The position numbers and the translations under genes were made by a program. A model generated the notes under the pieces. That model did no database searches. It was not told the DNA's origin and saw only the letters and a program-made list of their open reading frames with translations. This document shows positions 22,441 through 32,413 of a DNA stretch of 64,000 nucleotides, piece by piece. Each line of letters starts with the position of its first letter. The stretch's first letter is position 1. The stretch is from Ceratothoa steindachneri (taxonomy: Eukaryota; Arthropoda; Malacostraca; Isopoda; Cymothoidae), in NCBI GenBank assembly GCA_963969495.1, contig OZ018320.1:75924162-75988161 (forward strand), in the 5' to 3' direction.

Positions 22441-23275
22441 ACTCTGAGGCGCGCTTCTATTAGCATATCGGTACTTCCTTTAGTTTGACCATCATATGTC
22501 GTTTAGAAGAAAAACGTGCATGCAGAAGACATTATATTGCCTTATAGTGAGTGACTTGAAAGGCAGAAAAAAAGTCCCAGTAGGATGAGAAACATCCAGA
22601 CTATGACCATTTACATATAAAAGCCCTCGGATTTCAGCCAGGTTAGACTTTGTCAACTCGAACAAATTTGACCTCAAGTATTACCTCATAAAGAATGGGA
22701 TCTTTAGAGTCACCTTTTGTATGTGCACTGGAACCGGTGAAGAGAGTCGGCAACCAAAGCTTCTGATTTTCACATTGAGTAGAGACCACGTGGTGTACCC
22801 CCCCACTGGACCGAGTTCAGTGCAGGCCTAGAAGTGCCCCAGTTCACAAGAGCCCCTAAATAACAACATAAAAAGTTGGGAGATGTAGAGTAGGGTAGGT
22901 AATAATGACGAATAGGGATAAATTGGTCCACTATGGAGTCGGGTGGGTGATCACTTACCTATTACCTAACGTAGGAGTCCTTAAAACTAGATAGGGGAAG
23001 AAATAAGGAGGTGTAATAAGGAGTTGAGATTACGTCTCTGGAGCAGAGAAAATCTCATTCTTCATCATGAAGTAATCCAACCCCATCTTCGAGTTATACT
23101 CGTCAGGACTCCCCGAAGTATCTTCCTGAAGACCTGCGCCGTTGTCTTTCACCCCCAACCCCCTCCAATTCCCTCGCGTTTGAAGGTAAAGCGATCTTGT
23201 ATAGTCATCCCCAGATTACCTCGTTAATCTTCACTTAATTCATTTAACTACCATAACTAATTTGTTCACCCCTTT

Positions 23276-23277
<2 letters not shown>
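22441..23277. other. No gene recognised
   Basis: Short frames only, with no motif or repeat I can support. Confidence 0.4.

Positions 23278-23350
<73 letters not shown>
23278..23350. repeat. (TA)n microsatellite, ~73 bp
   Basis: Uninterrupted TA dinucleotide run. Apparent Tyr-Ile frames are artefacts. Confidence 0.98.
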
Positions 23351-23352
<2 letters not shown>

Positions 23353-24814
23353 TGCCCCCTTTTATTATATATATTAAAATTATATTTTGGGGTATTGTCT
23401 TTATATATCCTTTGAACTGCAACTTGGCAAGCCATTAGTCAAAACCCGGTCAACCGTAAATCGCACTCTTTATTAATCGCCCCAGAATATATCTCAAGCG
23501 GCCTTGGTTTGCTGTCTGCCCGTGCTTGTGTACGACTCTGAGCGCTCAGCTAATCTACACAGGTATACCTCGACACTGTTGCTTGGGAATATAAGGAAAG
23601 ACCCATTATTTTACCCCCAAAGTGATGTCAGAATTTTCGCAAAATGAATCGTTTTCGTTTAACTGAAATTTGACATAATTGAAATTTATCAGCGCCATTT
23701 AATTTGAAAAGTAGTTCTCTGCAGTTGCGTTAAGAAATAAAGTGAATTGTGAAATAAGATGTGTTTCTTTTAAATAATAAGATATGAAAAAAGGTTTGTG
23801 GGTATAAATTATTTTCAAAATGTAGCGAAATTTCCATAAAAGTCGCCTTAAAATGGGGCCAAAACCGCTGACCCGGACGTCGATTTTAACGAAACCTATC
23901 TGTTTATTCTTACAGGTTTTGCACACCCGGTAGGCTGCATTAAGATATAATACAAGAAGCACGCAACGTTAGTAGTATATGGAGTATGTTACACCATCTG
24001 TTTCTTTCAATTGAGGAAGAGATCGGATAGTGAAATTTACATAAAAATCTGAATGACAATCTCTGGCAAGCCTCGTTGGGGGGGAAGGTGCCAAGTATTA
24101 TTCTGTTTTGACACTAACCAGCGATCGAAGTAACCTTCCTGACCACCTGGGGTTAGGAGACACCCAATCCACGTCAGGGTTATGGGGGATAAGTACCTCA
24201 TTGACCGATCCCGTGACGGAGAGAATGGATATTTTGCTGTGAAAACTGGAAGGGAAGCTAGTGGTGTTGTGATTGGCTATGTCAGTCGTTATGTGTGTAG
24301 GGAATACTTAGATTTTAGTGTTTGCTTTATTTTTATTCCTACGTTGAAAGAAAAGTTCAATTTTCTGTGTAACCTGCTCAAAATTGTCGCCCCCAAAATG
24401 TCGTTAACAAAATAATTGGCAAAGTCAGAAAATATGGAACAATAAGAAAATTAAAAGTGCTTTGAAGTTTTGGTATTGCTGTTTTTCGCTCTTTGACCTT
24501 TATAACACAGGCTCTCGGATCAAAGCTTGCTCCCTTAATCTCCCAGGCGGTCGAAGGAAGCAGAGATCATTTGCTTCAAGTGAAGCTAGTAACAAATAAC
24601 AACAACATTTTAATTGTGTCCCACCGGAAATTGTAATTTCTCCCCTTTAATGTTATATTTTGGTGACACTTTTTACTATGTCCCTCACTGAAGCGACCTA
24701 GGTTTTCACTGAAACAATCAAGAAGCGGGTGCAAGAAATTCCCTTTTAAATACAAGGCAGCCCATGTTAATGAAAGTTTCAGTAAGTTTTTTCATCATCT
24801 TTCTTCATGTTTAG
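23351..24814. other. No confident gene; possible upstream exon near 24510
   Basis: An acceptor-like TATAACACAG at 24501-24510 precedes a frame beginning ALGSKLAPLISQAVEGSRD, open to about 24633, but I see only a weak donor. The frame at 24182-24415 (77 codons) is unrecognised. Confidence 0.25.
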
Positions 24815-24982
24815 GATGGGATTCGCTCGAAATATCTACGAAGTACAACACAAAATGAACGCGATGCTTTCCTTTCAACGAGTCTTTCTTTCAAGTCTGT
24901 TTACCTTTCAGATCGCGCTTACTTGAGGTCCAGCAAATATAGCATCCTTGACTCTGGCATCGAGAGCTTTTGGAAATCTGAG
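24815..24982 (+). CDS. Candidate host exon, 56 codons, product unknown
   Basis: A pyrimidine-rich stretch ending TTCATGTTTAG acts as a plausible acceptor and GAG/GTGAGG as a plausible donor. Between them is an exactly 168-base open block in phase 0 at both ends, starting DGIRSKYLRSTTQNERDAFL and ending ILDSGIESFWKSE. The frame closes with a stop immediately upstream (the TAG of the acceptor) and again 29 bases past the donor. Composition is unlike the low-complexity AT-rich frames around it. I do not recognise the protein and found no confident neighbouring exon, so this remains a candidate. A chance open frame of this length is not rare. Confidence 0.35.
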
Positions 24983-26159
24983 GTGAGGTTCCTTGAAAAG
25001 TTTTTCTTTTAAAATCTTAGACCTGTAAAAACTTCTGGATTCTAATTTAATATCATATTAACTTGTTCTTGGTACACATGGTTCATCCATTTTCTGAAGC
25101 TACTGGTGCTAATTCTCCAAACAAACAATATCATCATCCCCTGAAATAAAAAAAAAAATAAATACTTGTCATTTGTAACTGTAACCAAAAGGTGAATAGT
25201 ATGTCAATAATTGCTTTGGCTAATAAATCAATGGCACTTATTATTAAGAACTTGAAACCTCAGCTTACAGGTTCTTAGTAACTTAAAATTTACTAGTCTA
25301 ATTTAGTGACAAGCAATAGTTAAATTTCCTGGCACTGTGGTATATCAGTTTTCCTTAAGAGAAAGAGAGGTTTTAGAAAACATTGGATCCGAAACATTGA
25401 CTTTCTTTAATCTTAACTTTCCTGTACTTGTAACATCCATTATGGAGAAATAGCAGTCTTGGATGTGGTTCCACGGTTCTCTCCATATTCTGAGAATAGA
25501 AGCGAGCATGATTCTTCTCGCCCTGCTTAACCATTCTTCTATTCTAGAGTAGATCGACAGCCTTCACATATTAAATAAACGGCCCTAGGTTTCCGTTTAT
25601 CCCAAATAGGGATTACAAAGGTACAGTATATCTGCTATTATATGTGATACCTTTTACATTTTGGGGTCATATACGGTTGGCTCCCAACATAATATCCAGA
25701 CCCAAGATAATTTATTGTGTGGGCAGATAGAAAAAAAATATATATTTGCCTAACATTCTCGTCTCTCTCGTCTCTCTCTCTCTCTATCCCATTACCCAAC
25801 ACACTTCAATTTCTTCGTCTTTCCATTGTTACCTTTGACGTTACTAATGGACACACGAAGATCCTCCCTAAAGAGGGGTCCTCAAAGGGATGGCTAGTGT
25901 TGCAATGGGACCCCTGCCCCGCTTGAAATCTAGCAGAATAGTGCACCATCTCGTCCTCAGTGTTCCCAATGAGGAGGTGTAGGGGTAGTATTTCCCAGTA
26001 TACTGTGGCTGACATCCCAACTACACTCCTGCATGAGGTTCGATGATTAGGTATTTTTCACACATTCTCACTTCCATCTTGACCACTTTCTTTATAAATC
26101 TCTCCTTACGAACTATATGACCGATACCATCATAGTTCATCACTTTAAATATGAAACAA
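24983..26159. other. No gene recognised; short CT-rich microsatellite near 25757-25790
   Basis: Only unrecognised short frames (for example 25806-26015 minus). A CTCTCGTCTCTCTC-like tract marks a small simple repeat. Confidence 0.4.
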
Positions 26160-26402
26160 ATTAGCTTTGATACAGGCGCACAAATCTTCATTGCAAATAA
26201 GTGAGGGTCGACCACTTCTTGCTGGATCTTGGAGATCAAATTGGCGACGCTGAAACTTCTTGAACCAATCGTAGGCTGTGCGGCGACTTAATGTATCTTC
26301 TCCAAATGCTTGTTTGATACGATGTTGCGATTGGGCAACGTTTAAGCCGGACTTGTCATCATGGAGTTAAAGAGTACGTTGCTGTTCACGAGAAATAGTC
26401 AT
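26160..26402 (-). pseudogene. Mariner transposase N-terminal fragment
   Basis: From an ATG at 26402 the minus strand reads MTISREQQRTL, a stop, then a helix-turn-helix region with FGEDTLSRRTAYDWFKKFQ and FDLQDPARSGRPS, followed by NEDL. This is the classic order of the paired HTH and linker of mariner transposases (established family pattern), which bind the element ends. Frame is kept except for the stop at codon 12. The DDD catalytic domain is not visible downstream, so this is a truncated copy. Confidence 0.85.
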
Positions 26403-26461
26403 TTGATGGGTAATATTTGAAACTTTAGATATCATATTGGGTGTCCGTCTAATTATTATGT

Positions 26462-26533
26462 AGTGGCTTAGGCTTTCCTAGGCTCTAGGTCGCTGGGCAC
26501 TTTCGAGCGATGTCTAGGAAAGACTAGGCCACT
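26462..26533. repeat. Hairpin with ~20-bp arms
   Basis: AGTGGCTTAGGCTTTCCTAG (26462-26481) pairs with 26514-26533, two positions differing (one would be a G-U pair). The 32-base loop contains a further weak inverted match around CTAGGTCGCT/AGCGATGTCTAG. It sits just outside the mariner fragment. No target duplication was found. Confidence 0.8.
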
Positions 26534-27644
26534 GCACATTAACTAATCGTACATATTGTATAAATCTATAAATAAATAAACTTTTAAAAAAGGTTATGCA
26601 GGAACTTTGTTTCCAACCTAAAAAATTATTTTTTCCGGCTGAGTGGGTGTAACCCCAGCAGATTGACGTGGCGTTCTCTTCGCCTTATGTGCTTTAGTCC
26701 TTAATGGGACGAATGGGAGGTTAGGTTATATAGGACAGCCAACTCCGTTATCGGTGAGAAGGGAGCAATATCTGGAGTGCGACTGTTTCATTATCAAGAA
26801 CTCTTTTGTTCATATGGGCATGGTGCTACTGTCTTTCTGTTGCGGGGATAAAGAATGAGAATTAAGAAACGAAGATCCTAAACCGCATCAGACGAAGATA
26901 TAAATAATACTAAAGCAGATAAAGTTAAAGGGGCCATAATAGGGACCACAAAAGCAGGCAAATTAACTATCAAAATATAGAAGGAAAAATGACAAGAAAA
27001 AAATTTAGAACATGGGAAATCAGAAAGAGATGGAGTAAAGCAAGAAATGGGAATATGGGAAAAGACCAAAACAGAATGGGTAGTGGCACTTGTCTCCTGA
27101 TGTAAGGTAAGCAAGTACCCGGTAGATTCTGATTGGGAGTCCTGTCGAAACTGCTGCTTCTTCGGCGTATGCTTGATGAGCGCGCGACTCCAAACCGATG
27201 CCGACACAGGCCAAAGTAAACCGGATTGACAAGGGCGAAGGATCCCGCTTCAGGCGAAAGGCTAATAAACAAATGCAAACAGGAGAAACTGCGAGAAAAA
27301 AAGAAGGAGGATCAAGTGAGAAATAACAGACCGCATTTGAAGGTAAAAACTGAATACGGTCTTAACTTTATTCCCATGTTTTTGTGGGAATGTGCATTAA
27401 GTTGAAGGAACATAACAAAAACAAGAAAACGAACAAGCGTAGGAAGCACTAAGAACAATATAAGACTGGGAATAGCGAGGTTATCTCAAAGAAGAGAAAA
27501 GGTAGACTTTTGTAGCTAACGAGGGGCTTTATCACTGAACGAAGAGAGAATGAAGGTGGTGGCTAGGGCAGATGTAAGGAATTGAGGCTTTGCAGAACGA
27601 TTGTGGAAAGGATTAAGAATGGCCAGCAATACATTAAAAAACAA
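26534..27644. other. No gene recognised
   Basis: The minus-strand frames at 26878-27278 overlap in three frames and carry no recognisable motif. Confidence 0.4.
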
Positions 27645-28130
27645 GGTCTGCTAACCAAAGTCTCACTTACTCTGATTTATGACCTTACGACCTTCAAAAC
27701 TTTCAATAATTCTCGGACTAACCTTGGGAGGACCTTGACAATTATATCATTCGAAAGAGAATGTAAAACAACCTCAGGGTTTCGGATTTCGTTAGAATCG
27801 GCCGGATAGTTATGATGTTATTGCCAAATAATTCCCTGGCTAAACTTAGGAGGATTTGGGAAATTATATCATTCAAAAAGAATGTAAAACAACATAAGGG
27901 TTTCAAATTTCGTTTGAATCGGCTGAATAGTTATGATATTGCCAAATAATTCCCTGGCTAAGTTGGGAGGATCTTGGCAATTATATCATTCGAAAGAGAA
28001 TGTAAACCAACCTCAAGGTTTCATACTTCGTTAGAATCGGCCGAATATTTAGGATGTTAATACAAAAAAAAAAGCACAACAGGGTCTGACCGACCGACAT
28101 AGCGAGATATAGAGCCGCACACGACTAGAA
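27645..28130 (-). repeat. Solo arm of the fold-back family, three monomers
   Basis: Inner block (CAAGGTCTGCTAACC, TTATGACCTTACGACC), then about three ~127-bp monomers, then the outer end with CGACATAGCGAGATATAGAG and ACGACTAGA. Same architecture and orientation as 19845-20240. Confidence 0.88.
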
Positions 28131-29318
28131 AGCTCGTCCCCAAAGTACTGGGGTCGAGATGGCACCATGTAAACCTCCAGGAAGAAGCGACCACAAATAT
28201 CACAAACATCTCGAAGTTTCCCCAGAGGCAAAGAGTGAGAAAAAAAAAATCATCCTTTAATTACACCCTGAGGTTCTTATTTACTAGATTTGTGGTTTGT
28301 TGTTTATCATTGTTTTTCCCACTACATTTGTCCCCTATCTTCTATGATCTTCCGAGGCATTTTTAAAAGCTTGTTGAGTTGATTATTTCCGATTTTGGGG
28401 GGTATTGTTTCATCCCCTCACATTTTTCGCTTCTTTAAAATCCCTTTAGGGGAAATAACGCGGCCTCTGTCAAATGACTGGATTTGTGGTGGCTTCCCTA
28501 AAGGTCATTTGATTGGGCTACCAGCACACCTTACATTTTGATTATAATAGTCTGTCGGTTAAGGTTTGCCGATACAGATGGGTGGGGTGGGGGGTTCGTA
28601 GCGAAGAGAAATCTCATATACAAAAATGGAGTGAAAATATAATAATTTTTTAAATCTTTTTCTGCAACATTTAAAAAGTCTTTTTATATCCAAGCAAATT
28701 TGCAATTCCGCCATCACCAAAAAGTTTAAGGCTTTGAATGTCAACCTAACAAATATCGCATCGAAATATCAACGCGTCTTGCGGGAACAAAATTCCTAAA
28801 TTTTTTATTTCGTTTTTCCGCCACCGCAAGTAGGAAATCAACGTTCTCTTACTCTTCGTTGTCCGGATTACTGTCACTTTTAATTATTCTTTAGCTGCAT
28901 TTTTGTTTCCCAACTCATTATAAATAGGCTTTTGTTATGAGGTTAGCGGAAGGACTTCTTCAGGAATTTCATTATTTGATATCTTTTCGGTTCATCCTAA
29001 TTTTTTTACTTTTCATTTTATTTGCTCTAAATTTTGATAAAAACAAACAAACAATAAAATGATAGGCGCAAAATATAAGGAAAAATAGTCATAACTTGAA
29101 CTTATTTGGGGCCATTCGATTTATTTATTTGGTAGGGTGGCCTTTGCTATTAAATTTTAATTATACTCTTATTTGGCATTATTTGTTGTGAATTATATAA
29201 AAAAAACCCCGTTATATATCAAATTTCAGTATTTATTCTGTCATTATAAACATTCCATTGAACTTTCCTACTTTTTCTTTATGAAATATGCTTCAGAATT
29301 TAGTTAAGCCAAAATATA
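28131..29318. other. AT-rich DNA, no gene recognised
   Basis: Very AT-rich with homopolymer runs. No useful open frame. Confidence 0.5.
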
Positions 29319-30543
29319 CAGTACCATCCAAACAGAACAGAACACCTTATTTCTATCACAAGATCTTCGATAACTTTTTTCATAAAGAATCAAAATATTC
29401 CAAAATCAGTGTAAGATAACCTACAGGTAGAATCTACATATTATTTTACCTGTATCATCGGATAAGCAATTTACTGGAAAAATTGAACTGTGCAAAATAA
29501 TCCGAACGCTTATATTTATTATAGATAGTACTAGCATTGCTTGCATAGTTAGTACTAACTTTAGTTTAACTCGTATTCGTTAGATTATTTCTTTTGACGT
29601 GAGCAAATCTGTCATGCCTCTCTCCGTCCTGAGCTGGTCGTAAAGTGGTGCAATCAAGATGGTCTTTCAATTGTAACCATTGCAGAGACTGTCAAGCGCT
29701 TCAATCTGCAGTCCATAATATTCTGTCAACCTATGAAAAAAAAGGTTTATGTAAGGCTGGCAAATTAACTGGTAAGACAAGGAAGATATCAAAAAGGGAG
29801 TACCAAGCCATTACCCAGACTATGAAGAAGGACAATTTCAAGACGGCTGTAGCAGTTACTCGAGAAATTAGTCAGATTTTGGCCATCAGTATCTCCATGC
29901 AAATTATCACATCGGCTAGATGAAGACAATTTTCAAACTCCCACATCTGCGGTGTAGGAGCTTGAAGTTTCATGGTTTGGAGCGTGATTTTTGTCGGAGA
30001 CAGCATGCTTTACCTCATCTGCGAGCCTCTGAAAACCAACCTGCAATTTTCATACAGAATAACGGTCTCCTGCCACACGGCCAAATCGGTAAAAACCTTC
30101 CTGGACAATGCGCATAACAATGGCCTGCATAGAGTCCGCAGCCAAATCCCATTGAAAACGTTTGGTACATACTCGAAGAGAGGTCTAAAGCCAAGAATCC
30201 GAAAACAGTTCAAGAACTCAGAAATTCTTCAAGATTGCTACGCAAGAGTGTCAACAATTGGTTCGTTTCTGTCCCACGAGATGCCAATGCATCATCGAGA
30301 ATAACGGCTTCCAAATTAAATACTAATTATGCACTTATAGCTCGTACATTTTTATCACTTAAAAGTTAATCATTACATTCTAATGTAAATTTATTGCCGC
30401 TGTCCTTCGAATCATTTTGTACGCTTCAATTTTATGTTAAATTTCTTATCTGCTGATAACTTTCTTATGCCAATTTTGGAAACCTTGGATTTTCTCTCGC
30501 AAAAGTTAGAAATACAGGCATTCTGATCTTTAGGACGGTACCC
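29319..30543 (+). mobile_element. Tc1-like transposon, ~1.2 kb, eroded
   Basis: Left end CAGTACCATCC and, in reverse complement, right end GGGTACCGTCC (8 of 11), each flanked by TA (29317-29318 and 30544-30545). Length 1225 bp is normal for Tc1-like elements, and a degenerate Tc1-type transposase lies between. Inner parts of the inverted repeats are diverged. Confidence 0.65.
29590..30303 (+). pseudogene. Tc1-like transposase, degenerate
   Basis: Plus-strand pieces in alternating frames. An N-terminal HTH region has GLSIVTIAETVKRFNLQS (29650-29705), followed by a second HTH with TGKTRKISKREYQAI and MKKDNFKTAVAVTREIS (29770-29875). A middle piece SFMVWSVIFVGDS (about 29965-30005) resembles the VMVWG box of Tc1 transposases. 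The C-terminal part reads NPIENVWYILEERS-like across frames (about 30144-30185). Frame changes and stops make it non-functional. The family cuts and pastes its element at TA sites. Confidence 0.75.
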
Positions 30544-31334
30544 TAAAAGTGTCCAAACAAACAAATAATGTCAACCACATTCAGACAATTTCATATCATG
30601 CTCTCAAATTGGACTATTTTACGTCCTAAATTGTAATTAGAAAGCAATAAAACGGAAATGAGAGTCCAAATTTCATTAAATAAATCATGTTATATTATGT
30701 AATTCCCCCCCTAAAAAAAAAATCTGCTTAAAATAATATGGAAAAAGAAGGAATTGCTCTGTTGTGTTAAAACTTCCTCTAAATTTGAATATTATTTTTA
30801 TTACGCTGGAGTGATCATTTATAACAAAATTGTTACGATTAATATGATCTTTTCCAACTACTCTACTATTTCATGATCTCGAGTGCTTGAAAAATTTCGA
30901 TCTTCTTTACTGGTGGCTCTTCATCCATCTTTATTCGATTGTAATCTATGGTAACCATTGGTAATAATAATTATTATATTACGAGTCCCTCATAGAATTG
31001 ATCAACTCCTCCACTGATCTACCATGTTTATGATTTTATTCCCCGTTTGATCCTTTGAGGTTGTTATTTACTGTTTGCTAACCTTTAGGTGTTATTTTAT
31101 GTTTTAATGATTCGTAGTTTACATTTTTCCAACTAGATTTTTTATTTTATTTTATGATCCTCGTCTTGTTGAGTTCAATATATTCGATTCTCTCTTCAAT
31201 TGTTATATCCCGTCTCATTTTAAGCCTATTTAAAATCTCTCGTATCGGTGTTGTTATAGCAAAGTTGTACGTTGTAAAATTGTTTGTTTTATTTTTTCAT
31301 TTCTAAGAATGATTCTGTAACTCGATCCTGAATT
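30544..31334. other. AT-rich DNA, no gene recognised
   Basis: Long T- and A-runs, no useful frame or repeat. Confidence 0.5.
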
Positions 31335-31525
31335 TAATTAAACTTGTTTGTCGATCTTCGAGGTCTTCCCCGTTCTTGAGCCTCTCCGCGACTCTGTGGA
31401 CGGTCATCCGGTGACGTTGAGCCGCTCAGCGATGTCGGACTTGTTGTGGCCTGCGCGCGCAGGAGATCAGCAGAGATCTCGATCGATTCTTTTCGCTTCT
31501 ATCTCCACACATCTGCACACGATGG
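31335..31525 (-). pseudogene. Tc1/mariner-type transposase DNA-binding fragment
   Basis: On the minus strand AGHNKSDIAERLNVT and, one frame over, RMTVHRVAERLKNGEDLEDR follow one another directly: a helix-turn-helix of the kind found at the N-terminus of Tc1/mariner transposases. A one-base frame change separates the pieces. GC-rich compared with its AT-rich flanks, which fits an inserted coding fragment. No catalytic part is visible. Confidence 0.7.
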
Positions 31526-31622
31526 AAAAGATGTTTTAATGACACTCGTTGGAAAAGTAGAATTCTAAGTTTGTTTGACGAAACGTTTTCTAGCACCTTT
31601 CAAAAGATAAAAAAAAAACCCG

Positions 31623-31931
31623 GTGTAACAGCTTTTGAAAAACCCAGTATAAATGAGTGTAACAGCTTTTGAAAAACCCAGTATAAATGAGTGTAACAGC
31701 TTTTGAAAAACCCAGTATAAATGAATGTAACAGCTTTTGAAAAAAACAGTATAAATGAGTGTAACAGCTTTTGAAAAACCCAGTATTAATGAGTGTAATA
31801 GCTTTTGCAAACCCAGTATAAATGAGTGTAACAGCTTTTGCAAAACCCAGTATAAATGAGTGTAACAGCTTTTGAAAAACCCAGTATTAATGAGTGTTAT
31901 TGCTTTTGCAAACCCAGTATAAATGAGTGTA
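31623..31931. repeat. 34-bp minisatellite, about nine copies
   Basis: Head-to-tail units starting GTGTAACAGCTTTTGAAAAA with CCCAGTATAAATGA. Single-base length variants occur. The long minus-strand frame across it (to 32122) is a repeat by-product. Confidence 0.95.
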
Positions 31932-32284
31932 GATTGGTGGTAAACAACTACTATTTTGTCCGGTTGAAAGTTAGGTAATTTAATGCATATATTGTCACAT
32001 TTGGTCCTACTAATGTCCATCTTCTGCTTTGTCCCTTCTGATGGAAGTAGTTCATAATGTAAAGGTTTTCTCCTTAATGCTAATTTTACTACTCCGTGTC
32101 CACGTTCATTTCTTTCTACCATGAATTTCCTGACCGATCGACCATCGAATCTTTATTTTCTAATCCTTGTACTATTTTTTAAGCGTCCATATGGCAACTG
32201 CCTTCAAGGGCATAAGTCACGGTAATTAGAATTTCAGCCTAGTGCGAGGATACTTTAAAATTGACACAAAACTGAACCAAACAA

Positions 32285-32413
32285 AACTCAACATTAGACT
32301 GCAGATTTGACGGTAGCCTGCATACTGAACTCAACATTAGACCGCAGATTTGACGGTAGCCTGTATACTTAACTCAACATTAGACTGCAGATTTGACGGT
32401 AGCCTGCATAATT
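32285..32413. repeat. 43-bp tandem repeat, three copies
   Basis: Units begin AACTCAACATTAGACTGCAG at 32285, 32328 and 32371, with a few substitutions. Confidence 0.95.

Noticed and set aside
23240..23435. Tyr-Ile repeat frames
   Set aside because: Translation of the (TA)n microsatellite.
31565..32122. 185-codon minus-strand open frame with repeating Phe/Leu/Lys-rich units
   Set aside because: It is a translation of the 34-bp minisatellite; frame continues by virtue of unit-length variants, not by selection.
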